This document shows positions 33,601 through 43,840 of a DNA stretch of 64,000 nucleotides, piece by piece. The translations under genes were made by a program, and so were the position numbers. This DNA comes from Tethya wilhelma (Eukaryota > Porifera > Demospongiae > Tethyida > Tethyidae): positions 2,426,827-2,490,826 of the forward strand of contig CAXIPT010000002.1 in NCBI GenBank assembly GCA_964030475.1, given 5' to 3'. The notes beneath the pieces were generated by a model. The model was given only the letters and a program-made list of their open reading frames with translations. It was not told the origin of the DNA and did no database searches. Numbering within the stretch: position 1 is the first letter of the stretch; each line of letters starts with the position of its first letter.

Positions 33601-34574
33601 GAAAACGGCCAATTCTCTTGCAAGATGGAAAAAATTTCTTGCGAGTCTTGCAAGAATCTTGACTTATCTTACCTGAAAGATTCTTGCAAGACTCACAAGA
33701 AATTTTTTCAATCTTGCAAGAGAATTGGCCGTTTTCTTGATTTTTATTGCAAGATCTTAGAAGAAAACTGATTTCTTACAAGAATCATGCCAGATCTTGC
33801 CATTTTGATCTATTTTTATAAGTAGGATTCTACATGTGCGCGCGGCCGACTACTTCATTTTAAAGCCCAAGTCTTGCAATCTAAACTATAAGGGTACCAT
33901 TTTTGAGAGTTAACTAACTACAACAACATTGCCTAGATTGCCTACTTATAGCTAATGTATACTGATTGGCGTGCAATGTATATACAGCATAGTTTGAATC
34001 ATATCAATAATTATTTCATATGACAGGATGAATAAAGATCGAATTTATAATGAAAATGATGTAGTCATGTGCCGAAATTGCGACATGCATGCCTTCTTTC
34101 CTTACCTTTCAAAGCACTGCCCATTCCTACACTGCTCATTTTTATGAAATTTTTACTATACTTGTCATACAATCATGTTCGTTGAACTATAATTATTTTG
34201 TGTAACAATTACATATAATTACGCAGGATGGCTTCACTCCCCTTCATTCTGCTGGTAAACTGGGAAACGAAAAGATAGTTGAGCTTCTGATTCAAGCTGG
34301 AGTTAAAGTAGATGCTCAAAATAATGCAAGTCTATATACTTTGCCAGGAGTTTTTAAAAATTAGTGTTGATTCTGTCATTAAACTTGTATTGTGGTGTTT
34401 GTGGCATGCCTGGAGTAGCTTGACAGTCAATTTTCACTGTTGAAACTTTACATGCACAATCATCTACGCTATCAGGATGGTTGGACGCTACTTCACTCTG
34501 CTAGTCAAGAAGGACAAGAGAAGATTGTCGACCTCTTAATTCACACTGGAGCTAATGTGAACGTTCAAAGTAAT
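30609..34574 (+). CDS. Ankyrin-repeat protein, partial, four exons recognised
   Basis: Exon 1 (30609-31068) is open back to the N at 30608, reads GDFVALIAKNKHLVLFNAAQ near its start, and ends at GAG before gtatag. Exon 2 (31138-31233) begins ENELQKACFYGLVERVESLL, a first ankyrin helix pair, and ends KDC before gtaagt. Exon 3 (34227-34325) is exactly 99 bases, DGFTPLHSAGKLGNEKIVEL. Exon 4 (34476-34574) is also 99 bases, DGWTLLHSASQEGQEKIVDL. All joins are phase 0. Exon 3 ends in gcaagt, a GC donor, while the others use gt. Intron 2 holds an old L-H element with a younger one nested inside. The N-terminal domain of about 150 residues is not one I can name. The 5' end is lost at the gap, and the 3' end is unclear; a degraded ankyrin match lies at 36559. 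Ankyrin repeats mediate protein binding; the partner is unknown. Confidence 0.75.
31467..31545 (+). repeat. tRNA-like sequence (SINE head or tRNA pseudogene)
   Basis: aaatagctcagtggtaagag is a good A box (TAGCTCAGTGG), and gggttggaatcacc 55 bases later approximates a B box. The anticodon and acceptor stems do not fold cleanly. The inverted contig copy lies at about 40225-40310. Confidence 0.4.
31741..32353 (+). mobile_element. Old L module (left part of a nested composite)
   Basis: Diverged L starting cagtagtacagtacgtatag and ending gaatgaacaagta, where a younger element begins. Its H half resumes after that element at 33391. Lies in intron 2 of the ankyrin gene. Confidence 0.85.
32357..33390 (+). 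mobile_element. Young full L-H element nested in an older one
   Basis: tcatacgtacggtagtacgt after TA; L to gaacaagtagt at about 32980; H with arms gtaggaatgggcagtgcgtt and aacgcactgcccattcctac; ends tagtacttg. It splits the older L-H unit exactly between L and H. Confidence 0.9.
33391..34164. mobile_element. H module of the older unit, carrying a second long hairpin
   Basis: The left arm (ggtaaaaatttcataaaaat, gggcagtgctttaaaaagta) and right arm (gtagtcatgtgccgaaattg, agcactgcccattcctacac) are those of H. The left arm is interrupted at gcacatgatctag by a separate 338-bp palindrome (33499-33836). Confidence 0.85.
33499..33836. repeat. Long palindrome with arms of about 160 bp rich in CTTGCAAGA
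   Basis: 33499-33661 and 33677-33836 are inverse complements with few mismatches around a loop of about 15 bases (acttatcttacctga). Shared stretches include gatcaaaatggcaagatct, gcaataaaaatcaagaaaac and ggccaattctcttgcaagat. An inverted-repeat element or a fold-back transposon. Confidence 0.85.
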
Positions 34575-34754
34575 GTAAGTCAATCACATGTTATTACTAC
34601 TGGTCATCAAGTCTTAGACTGGTTTAAAAGAGTGTGGGTGTGGGTGTGTTTACCATTACACCAACCAAGTATTTACTAATTTCTGGTTACTGGATGGGTG
34701 GAGAGTAGCTAGGGTCACAGGGATCAATGACAAACATACTAGTTGCATGCAACT

Positions 34755-34755
34755 A

Positions 34756-34823
<68 letters not shown>
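34755..34823. repeat. (TG)n microsatellite ending in a gap
   Basis: About 33 TG units immediately before the single N at 34824. Confidence 0.95.
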
Positions 34824-34824
34824 N

Positions 34825-34919
34825 TTTTGTTTTGCTAGATTTTTATGATCATAAACATTTTGTATTGTGTCTATGGGACATTCGGCCCATTCCTACTATA
34901 CGTACTACCGTACGTATGA
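34825..34919 (-). mobile_element. L-module terminal fragment, reverse orientation
   Basis: From ttttgttttgctagattttt to cgtactaccgtacgtatga, followed by TA. The rest of the element is lost at the gap. Confidence 0.85.
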
Positions 34920-35263
34920 TAAGATGATTATATAGCTATAAAGTTTCACCAGGTAGACTAAGTGTTGTTCCAGTTACTGCACATGCATAACCAGCATTGA
35001 TGTACATGTGTTTGATGTTCACATAACTACCGTATTATATATTATTGATTGCTTATTATTAAACAGTGTGTGGGTCACATATTTGTGGAATAAAATGTCT
35101 TATCAGAATAATTTTATGGTTGGTAAATTTCACCAGGTAGTTTGTTACAGTTATTACACATGTATGTGTAGTTTCTACACATGGGCTTGAAACATGAATG
35201 TACCTATAATCTATGTTAACGAGTATGACGTATTATAGTTTCTCAGACATATTTTTTATATAA

Positions 35264-36295
35264 TCATACGTACGGTAGTACGTATAATAGGAATGGGCCG
35301 ACTGCCCCATAGACACAATACAAAATGTTGGTCACTATAAAAATCTAGTCAAACAAAATTAAACCTTCAAAGTTGCTCAGAGGCTCTTACTGACAGATTA
35401 CCAACTGCATGCAATGCCTAAGACTCACAAAAACTTTCCACAGCTCTCGTGGAGAGCGCTAGTGGGAAGCCACCATAGTGCCATTTTTGTTCATCTAACT
35501 TACTTACTTACTTACGTACTTCCTAACTGACTTACTTGAAAAGGATTTCCACAGAACCAGAATGTGTTGAGCCAACTTTGACCGCACAAAGTAAGTTCTT
35601 TTTATAGGTACTACATTCCTTGATACTCGTTTTGATCACAAATAGGCCTAAACAAAAACTAGAAAGCTTTGAAACTTAGTATATAAATTCATGTACTACA
35701 ATGCAGCCATCTTTGTAGGTAGAGTTCAAAGGTCATTATTCACGTGGCATTATTATATACGCGCATGCGCATTAGCCTCTTTCAGCATAATGAAGTGCAT
35801 GTAGCATCTACTCAAGCTTTTTGTAGGGACTAACCAGTCTCTATAGTATCCATACTGTGGTGTTGAAAAAGTGAATGAACAAGTAGTAAAAATTTCAAAA
35901 AAATAAAAATTAATAGTGTAGGAATGGGCAGTGCGTTAAAAAGTATTGGAACAAGGCATGTCTCAATTTCGGCACATGACTACTTCATTTTTATACCCAA
36001 CTCTTGGCTGGCAGTCCAGTTTAAGTTACCTGTTTGTTTTATAATAATTTAGTTTACTCCACAGCATAGCCAACTGATTAGTAGGAATTTGAACCAATGC
36101 AAAAATAAGCTATGATACTATATTGTCGCACACGTATCATTGGATTTATGACACTGAGGATCCATATGCATGAGGGATCAAGAATAAAAATGAAGTAGTC
36201 ATGTGCCGAAATTGAGACATGCCTTGTTCCAATACTTTTTAACGCACTGCCCATTCCTACACAATTAATTTTTATTTTTTTGAAATTTTTACTAT
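35264..36295 (+). mobile_element. Full L-H element
   Basis: Starts tcatacgtacggtagtacgt and ends near tgaaatttttactata. It is very similar to the 32357-33390 copy, including the loop text gctggcagtccagtttaagt and gaggatccatatgcatgagg. Confidence 0.9.
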
Positions 36296-36558
36296 ATTAT
36301 ATAATTTTCTCACTTTCTTCTTCTTTTGTGGATGATAGGCAGAGCTATCTATAATAACAATCAACAAATTATACACTAAATTTTTTCAAAGTGAATGACG
36401 TCCGAGTCTTGTTGCTTTTAGTTAGTGATTCAGAAGATACATTGCATCTGGTAATTTTTAAAAATGAAAGCACTGGTGGCGCACAACCCTCAGCACACTC
36501 TAACAACTATTATGATAGTTATGCATGCATATGAAAACTGTGCACTGTAATAGACTAG

Positions 36559-36630
36559 GCATAACTCCTCTTCATACACCTAGCTGCTATGGGTGGTCAA
36601 GCGGAAGTTATGAAATATCTAGTAAATTAA
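36559..36630 (+). pseudogene. Degraded ankyrin repeat, possible lost exon
   Basis: The stretch reads ITPLHT and then, after a frame change, AAMGGQAEVMKYLVN, which fits the two halves of one ankyrin repeat. It lies about 2 kb downstream of the last clear ankyrin exon on the same strand, beyond an L-H element. No good acceptor or donor is evident. It may be a former exon of the same gene or a relic of another copy. Confidence 0.4.
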
Positions 36631-36977
36631 TTACTACAGTAAAATTATATTTGATGCCACATGTAGCTATCAGATGACTCCATTGCACCATTCTACATGA
36701 AACTTAGCAAACTTTCTTTAGGGTACGAAATTACTGCATGGCTAAAGTATTTAGTCCCACAAAAGCATATAAAACCTGATAATGGCAGTCTATCTTAAAA
36801 TTTATAAATTCAAGAGCCATTTTGTGCATCAAATTACCATGACATGACCATGCATGCATACACACTTTAGGCTAGGTACTTAATACTTATCAGGGGCCAG
36901 GGTGTGATAACATGTTGCATGCACAGGATATAAGTATAAATTAAAATATAAATTGAGCACATAAAAGTCATGGTAAG

Positions 36978-37015
36978 CACATAAAAGTCACTGCCATGGC
37001 AGTGACTTTTATGTG
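36978..37015. repeat. Perfect 38-bp palindrome
   Basis: The left half is cacataaaagtcactgcca and the right half its exact inverse complement, centred on CCATGG. A partial copy of the left half (agcacataaaagtcatgg) precedes it at about 36957. Confidence 0.9.
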
Positions 37016-37074
37016 TTTGATTTATATTTTGTATACATGTATTTGTATTTTCTTCTTCTTCTTCAAGTCTAGCT

Positions 37075-37315
37075 TCTGCAGGTATGGCTAAATTGTAAAA
37101 AGAAAGCAAACAAGATGGAATGGCTGTTAGAATGTAAAACCTTCCTGTGGGCAAAATGAGGGACTCAACATGGCAAAGTTTTAAAGTAGTATATGTAGTC
37201 CACAGAAGAATATTTTACACACTCTATAGCGGCCATTCCATTTTGTTCGCTTTTGATTTAGCCAATCCTGCATCTCGTTACATTTCCAATGTTTTTATTT
37301 AACTTAATATAATTG
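37075..37315. mobile_element. Inverted-repeat element with CATTCCATNTTGTTTGC arms
   Basis: ggctaaattgtaaaaagaaa then gcaaacaagatggaatgg (37084-37122) is mirrored by ccattccattttgttcgctt then ttgatttagcc (37225-37263). The same arm occurs at about 3345-3380 before the gap. Confidence 0.6.
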
Positions 37316-37386
37316 TAGACTATACATTGTCAGGATTTGTGGTGGCTCACATGCATGTGCAGTACTGTACTTTATTATAACCCTCC

Positions 37387-37604
37387 GCGTACCATATATA
37401 GTGGGAATTTTTCATAGGGGAAAATTTTTGCATTTTCGCCCTGAATGGAAATTCGTGGGGAAAATTTTTGTGGATTGTGTCTCAACATTTATGATGACCT
37501 CGTAACCTTACAAATTTCGTGGGGGAAAATTTTCGTGGAAAGCTGCCAAACCGCGAAATTCACAAAAATTTTCCCCACGAAAATTTCCCGCTATACGGTT
37601 TACC
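37387..37604. mobile_element. MITE rich in GGGGAAAATTTT with CCGTATAGCGGGAAA-like ends
   Basis: Left tatatagtgggaattttt and right aaatttcccgctatacgg are near inverse complements, and the interior repeats ggggaaaatttt and its complement. Related short pieces lie at 28475-28570 and 56205-56285. Confidence 0.6.
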
Positions 37605-37749
37605 CATGCTGTATTTATTTTGCATCAAGCATTAATGATTTAATTATTTGCATATGTACCATGGGGGTGACTTCTTAGCCAACAATCATCTGCTCTGAGC
37701 TAGCTGCAATGCACACATGGAGTTTACAAAGTAAATAATTATATATTCA

Positions 37750-38113
37750 CAGGGGTGTATCTGGGATTTAGAATAGAAGGGTGCTAAACAGTAACGGGCG
37801 CGAAGCACCCGAAAATTTTTGGAGACCACGCTCACTTTTGGTCGCGTGACTAGGTCTAATATACGCGTAAAGTGAGCTCGCATTAGCGTTTCCAGCGTTA
37901 GCTGCGAGAATTTGAACGTCTACAGAGACTACTGTACAGCTAGCAATGTTAGTTTATAGCTAAATACATGTAGAATAGTTCAAAATTTTGTTGTGCAAAA
38001 TAATCGCTCCCGATATACTGCCAAAGGCGAAGTGACTAATTATATTCATGACACTTTTGCGAGCTGGAGGGGGTGCTCGAGCACCCGGAGCACCCCCCCT
38101 GAATACGCCCCTG
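37750..38113. mobile_element. MITE with CAGGGGYGTAT ends and 5-bp target duplication
   Basis: Left end caggggtgtatctggg and right end gaatacgcccctg are inverse complements with few mismatches. Both sides are flanked by ATTCA, a plausible 5-bp target duplication. The interior has gggtgctcgagcacccggag palindromes. About 364 bp, non-coding. Confidence 0.8.
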
Positions 38114-38224
38114 ATTCAAGTGATTCAATCAGGCAAAGATATAATAATTTATTATACTCTCATGCTTCCAATCATTTGTTAATAATTAACCTATATTATG
38201 AGGTCAGTCAGTATTAATACTATA

Positions 38225-39225
38225 CAAGTAGTAAAATTTTTTAAAAAATAAGCAGTGTAGGAATGGGCAGTGCTGTAAAAAGTATTGGAACAAGGAATGG
38301 TCTCAATTTCGGCACATGACTACTTCATTTTCAGTTTTGATCCCTCATAGCTAATTGTTATAAAGTTAAATGCTTTAAAGAGTGATCTAGTACTTGAATA
38401 TCAGATTTTATCACGTTAAATGTAATGGTTCAAATTTTTGCCATTTTGCATGCTAAAAAGTTGGATAAAGCATAGCTGGCAGGATTAGATTACTGGCCCA
38501 GACCTGGGTACAAAAAATGAAGTAGTCATGTGCCGAAATTGAGACCATTCCTTGTTCCAATACTTTTTACAGCACTGCTCATTCCTACACTGCTTATTTT
38601 TTAAAAATTTTTACTACTTGTTCATTCACTTTTTTCAACACTACAGTGTGGAGACAATCAGAGACTGGTTAGTCCCTACAAAAAGCTTGAGTTATCTGAG
38701 TAGCAACTATATTGTCTGCAAGAGCAGCTAATGTGCATGCGCAATTAAATGCCACGTGGATAAATGACCTTTGGACTCTACCTAAAAGATGGCTACATTG
38801 AAGTACATGAATTTATACTCCAAGTTTCAAAGCTCTCTATAGTTTTTGTTTAGGCTTATTTGTGTTGAAAACGGGTATAAAGGAATGTAGTACCTATGAA
38901 AAGAACTTACTTTGTGCTGTCAAAGTTGGCTCAACACATTCTGGTTCTCTGGAAATGCTTTTCAAGTAAGTCAGTTAGGAAGTAAGTAAGTTAGATGAAC
39001 AAAAATGGCACTCTTGTGGCTTCCCACTAGCGCTCTCTACGAGCGCTGAGGAAAGTTTTTGTGAGTGTTAGGCCTTGCATGCAATTAGTAATCTGTCAGT
39101 AAGAGCCTCTGAGCAAGTTTGAAGACTTAATTTTGTTTTGCTAGATTTTTATAGCGACCAACATTTTGTATTGTGTCTATGGGACAGTCGGCCCATTCCT
39201 ACTATACGTACTACCGTACGTATGA
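38225..39225 (-). mobile_element. Full L-H element, reverse orientation
   Basis: H first (caagtagtaaaatttttt, gtaggaatgggcagtgctgt) to tactacttg, then L reversed (ttcattcacttttttcaaca) to accgtacgtatga. TA on both sides. Confidence 0.9.
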
Positions 39226-39425
39226 TATTATGTCAGACTCTACGTATTGTTCTATAGCTAGGCCTAACTATAATAATGTAGTGCTGGGGCTTAATTCTGA
39301 AAATTATAGATAAACACTGCTATACCTCATGTCTATGTAGTACTACTTGATTTTTAGTGTATCCATGCAGACTTGCTTAATTTTCTTTAGATAGAGAGAT
39401 GGACAGCTAGGCCTGTGAATAACAC

Positions 39426-39471
39426 GCACGCACACACACACACACGCACGCACATACACACACACACACAC
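39426..39471. repeat. (CA)n-type microsatellite ending in a gap
   Basis: CA units with CG and TA interruptions, directly before the N at 39472. Confidence 0.9.
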
Positions 39472-39472
39472 N

Positions 39473-41120
39473 GTAGCAGTAAAAGTCAGAGTTTGCTAAT
39501 GCGCATGCACATTACCCATATGCCACGTGGAGAGATAACGACCTTTGAACTCTATCTACAAAACATGGCTACATTGAAGTGTATGAATTTATAAATTATA
39601 CTAAGTGTTAAAGCTTTCTAGTTCTTGTTTGAGCACATTAATTTTAGGTAGTAAACGAGTGCAAAAGATATCCTATAGTTTGGATGTAAAGTAGTTACTT
39701 TATGTAGTCAAAACTATATCTCAATGACTTGTTTCTCTCCATGGAAATGGCGTTCATGCAAGGAAGTAATTATTAAGGAAGCTAGTAAGTGAGAACAAAA
39801 CTGCTTGGGTGTAGCTTCTTACTCTAGTGCTCTCAACGAGTGCTATATAATATAGGAAAGTTCCTGTGAGCTTTATAGGCCTTACAAGCTGTTGGTAATC
39901 TGTGAGAGCTTCTGAGCAAGTTTAAAGGTTTAACATTGTCTTGCTAGATTTTTATGGTGATAAACATTTTGTATTGTGTCTATGGGACAGTCAGCCCATT
40001 CCTACTTTACGTACTGTACTACTGTTTATATATGTATATGATAGCCTTGTTCCCAAGCACTAACCGTTGACCTTTTACTAAAGCAAAGGGAGAGCCTGAG
40101 AGCAAGGATGTTTGTGTTTGTGTGTGCGTGTGTTTATGTCATAAAACAAAAGGGAAGATAGTAAGCCTTAATTGAGATTTAGTTTAGATTGGAACACCAT
40201 AATAACCAAGGCATGAAAACTGTTGGAATAAATCTTGAGGTGATTCCAACCCATGCAGTTCTTTCAAATTCTTGTTGATTTCTCTTACCACTGAGCTATT
40301 TGAGCTCACAGGCATGAATTCAGGCAGAGAATAACAGCTAGTATACACTACCATATATTTAATAGCTATAGACACGTACTACAATAGTCAACTTCCGAAC
40401 CAGATCCCAAGGCCTGCATGTAATGTCGTGCGTGTCCCACATAATGCAAATACATGACCAGCATTTTCGTTCTGACAAGCCATACCTAAATATCATGTAT
40501 TGATATTATGATAATTGTATAATACTTACATAGTCTTTGGCATTGATGTCAACACATTTCAGTTTCAATAGACTTTCAACTCTTTCCACGAGTCCATAAA
40601 AGCATGCTTTTTGCAGTTCGTTCTCCTATCAATGAATCAAATGAAACAAAGATGTGTTAACAAGTTTAAAGCATGCATGCATGCATTAGCATCTATATAC
40701 CTCAATAGTGAGACACTTGTAATGTATATCCTCTCCAACTGCAATAGAAACAATCTTCTCTTGAGATACCATATGTTCTCCACTGATACCAGCTTTAGCT
40801 GACTTCATGTACTCGTACACAGGTGCAGATACAAACCAAGAGAACATGCAATGTTGTCTGGCACAGCCAATATATGCTAGGGCCGCTTTGGGCAGTTGAA
40901 AGAAACCACAGAGAGCTGTGACTATAGCATCGTAATCGGAGATGCACAGAACTGAATGATTGACGTGAACTGAGAGACGAATCATGTCTTTGCGAGTAGT
41001 AAGTGAGCGAGCTTTATTCGGTAATTGCATAGAATCAGGAAAACTCTTATGAAATGTTTCCAAGGACAATGATGATTGACTGGAAGAAACTTCAGCCAGC
41101 TGGGCTGCATTGAACAACAC
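39473..41120 (-). repeat. 1.65-kb inverted copy of 30609-32275 between two single-N gaps
   Basis: The reverse complement follows the plus-strand copy through ankyrin exons 1 and 2, the tRNA-like repeat, the gcacacacaaacac stretch and the first 530 bp of the L module, with only scattered substitutions and small indels. Both ends coincide with single Ns (39472 and 41121). Confidence 0.85.
40530..41120 (-). pseudogene. Second copy of the ankyrin gene's first two exons (probable allelic contig)
   Basis: Minus-strand near-identical copy of 30609-31233. Exon 1 runs 41120 to about 40702 and exon 2 runs 40625-40530 with the same splice sites. Differences are SNP-like: LSVHVNH for LSVLVNH, KDY for KDC at the exon 2 end, and a slightly longer start of intron 1. 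It is not an independent gene in my reading. It lies on a 1.65-kb piece bounded by single Ns at 39472 and 41121 that also carries the flanking L element and tRNA-like repeat of the plus-strand copy. Confidence 0.7.
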
Positions 41121-41123
41121 NCG

Positions 41124-41732
41124 ACACAAGTCAGTGTGACTGAAGTCAATGCCCTCCCTGAACCCTTGGATACCATTTCTACAACAGGATCAGATGAAGA
41201 AACCACTAAAAATGGAGACCAAGAAGAGTTACATAAAACTGTTGAATTATCACTAGTTACTGATTCAAACGCTTGTGCTAGCAATCTACTGATTCAGCCT
41301 GATGATAAATCACCACAAATCGCTACTACGAACAAACTTATTGACCTGAAATCACCAATGCTCATCTCAATAGATGAGCTCAATCATAACAAACCTAATC
41401 AAAGAGAATTTTATCAGGATGAAATTGATCATGACATACCAGCTCAGGATGAACACAATCGATATCAGGACATTTTTTATCCACAGGATTTAGTCTATCA
41501 GGAGAAAGCTCATCATAAAAATATTATTATGTCTTACAAGAAAGCTGTATCAATGCCTCCTCCATCTCACATCTTACCATCACAGGGTACTGAGAATATC
41601 TCTATTGAAATGTCTGCCTTGGTACCAGAACGTGAATGCTCTACTGTGCCCCACCTCCATCCTTCCCAAGAAGAAGACTACCAGTTAGAAGATGAGGATG
41701 AGAATATTCCTCTACTGCTGTTAGATCAATAA
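41124..41732 (+). pseudogene. C-terminal tail of a fourth PMP-like membrane protein, 5' part lost at an assembly gap
   Basis: Plus-strand open frame of about 202 residues starting right after the N at 41121. It begins TQVSVTEVNALPEPLDTIST, the juxtamembrane tail of the family, and ends EDENIPLLLLDQ then TAA, with the acidic di-leucine preserved. The middle carries short QDE/YQD repeats like those of gene B's tail. The membrane and ectodomain parts are absent because the preceding 1.65 kb (39473-41120) is an unrelated inverted contig. This may therefore be a functional gene whose body was misplaced, not a true pseudogene. The stop context resembles gene B, with CAATAA close to the stop. Confidence 0.75.
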
Positions 41733-42151
41733 GAATAGTAATTATTTTGCTGCTATTTTAACTGAATAAGACATGGTATATACATTTAATACACTTAATA
41801 CACAAGGCAATACAATGTACAATGTACAAACCACAGCATGTCCTACACACATAATGAAATGTCATGTAACTTAATTGCTTTTGGTACAATAAATTGCTAT
41901 TGCCAAACATAAATTTGTAAACACATACTACAAAAAAAAAAATTCATAATAACATATTAATTTTTATTTTGTCTTTGAAAGCGAAAACTTATAACCTTTG
42001 TTGCATGAAGCAACCTAACATCAAAGGTGCTGGTGCATGTGCCAATATATCGTATATGCATGGCATGCATGGGAATTATCGTGTTGATAGTGATAGCTGG
42101 AACAAGGACACAAGCCCGCATATATGCGCGACTTCCCTAGAAACAGGGGTT
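41733..42151. other. 3' flank of the PMP-like tail, nothing else recognised
   Basis: A+T-rich; contains short direct repeats such as atacacttaatacac and gtacaatgtacaa. No gene supported. Confidence 0.35.
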
Positions 42152-42812
42152 TGGTAACATTTCGCCTACAATCATTTTGACTACGTTACGTTAGCCTACC
42201 GGAAGTCAGAGTATCAATTTGCCTACGCAGTTTCAAGTGAAGGCTCATTAAAAATTGTGATGCATGTGGTGAGTGCACAAAGACAAGGCCTTGGGCCTAT
42301 TATAAGTACTGAAAAAATAGAGTTTTTAAAATAAAGCAATGTTAATTCCTACACTATAAGCCTACCAAGAGACTGGAAAGTACCCTCTACTGACTGCCAA
42401 ACCAATGACAATGCAAAGTTTTTGTTGCAGTCCTCTTGTGTGTGAGCTTGAAACTTGCTATAGGTATAGATTCAGGAATAATTGGGCTGTGTATTAATAG
42501 TATCACTTTCAGAAGTTAGGCTACGAGGCTCTGGAAAAAGCCTTAGACGAATGGCAAAGTTTAGTTTGCTAATACCACTCCTTTGTAGTTCACTTATAGG
42601 CTAAGTTTTCTCCACAACTTTCTGCATGCAAGCTTAAAGCTTGTAAAGTGCTTATAATAAGCTATTAAAAGACTGAAAGAAGCAAGTTTTTGAGTTGTCT
42701 TTGTAAACAACATGCGCATCCCCTACTTTACGTAATTGTGTCACTTCCGGTAATGAAGGCGAATTGATATGTAGGCGAAAAAATGACTGTAGGTGAAACA
42801 TTACGAAACCGA
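42152..42812. mobile_element. DNA element with inverted ends of about 90 bp
   Basis: The left region (aacatttcgcctacaatcat, tagcctaccggaagtca, atcaatttgcctacg) is mirrored by the right region (cacttccggtaatgaaggcg, aattgatatgtaggcga, tgactgtaggtgaaacatta). The arms share several matching blocks separated by indels. The interior of about 480 bp has no long frame. Confidence 0.65.
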
Positions 42813-43623
42813 AACAGGCGGTTGCTCTATAGTAATGTGACGTCAATTTCGATTCATTTGTAGAGAGAAGGAGCATGCAGCTAGTAGCTATGCCGGAAAA
42901 ATGTTTCTTTGTTGCAAGAAAGCTTTCAATGTAAATTGCCAGAAAACTTTCTATGTTGCCTGAAAAACATAATTGTCAATTTGAGTCACAAGGTTAGTAT
43001 CTGTGATCGTTACAAGGTAGAAGTCTCAGTATTCTTGAGACGGCAAATTTAACTTTCTCCGTGTTTTTTCGGTGGATCATCTAGGCGGAAATTAGTTCGC
43101 TAACCATACTACTCAACCTTTCTTGAATGCAACAAATTACTTATTTTCAGAGTAAGAAACTGTAATTATTGTTTGCTGTATATGATAGCTGTGAGTATAC
43201 ATGTATAATAAATTATCACAACATTTATGTTTGATATTGTAAATAATAATATTATCTTAAATTATCATACTGCAGAGAGTCACTGACAGGTGATATCGAT
43301 GAAGACATTAGGGTTGCAAATACAAACTTTATTAGTCTTAATTCTCTCACGAGTATGTGTATAGGTCTTGGAAACAACTAATCATTATGTAATTATGGTA
43401 GACAGAATGAAGAAGACAGTAATTGTTAGATGCATGGAAAATCACAATCATATTTTCTGGAAAATATTTAATACAGTCGTAACATTGCATGAGGGACAAG
43501 TATGTAGGTTTTGACTAGTAAAGGGTTGTCATAGGTACACACACTTATAACCATTGTACTAATTCTACTGTTTTATTTTTAATTTAAGGATACCCCCCCC
43601 CCCCTCTGGGGCTGAGGTGACTC
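42813..43623. other. Intergenic, nothing firm
   Basis: Unassigned. Holds an 11-base C run at about 43590, but no supported frame, RNA gene or repeat. Confidence 0.35.
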
Positions 43624-43790
43624 TGGTGAGTATAGCTACTGTGAAGAAGGCAGTACTGTTATAAATAGCAACTATACACTCCATATGGACTGGGAGTGCG
43701 TGTACAATTCATTTATGATATTCTAGAACCAGTCTGGTAAAATACAATGCAAGATCAACATCTATCTAAAGTTGCTACATGCATACAAAA
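43624..43790. repeat. Segmental duplication, copy 1 (copy 2 at 47050-47210)
   Basis: Shared stretches: gaagaa.gcagta, gttataaat.gcaact, ggactgggagtgc/agactgtgagtgc, tgtacaatt and tctagaac.a. Moderately diverged. Confidence 0.7.
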
Positions 43791-43840
43791 TACCTTAATT
43801 GGCAAGGCATATGAAATCTGTTAAACTTTTCCACACTGAT

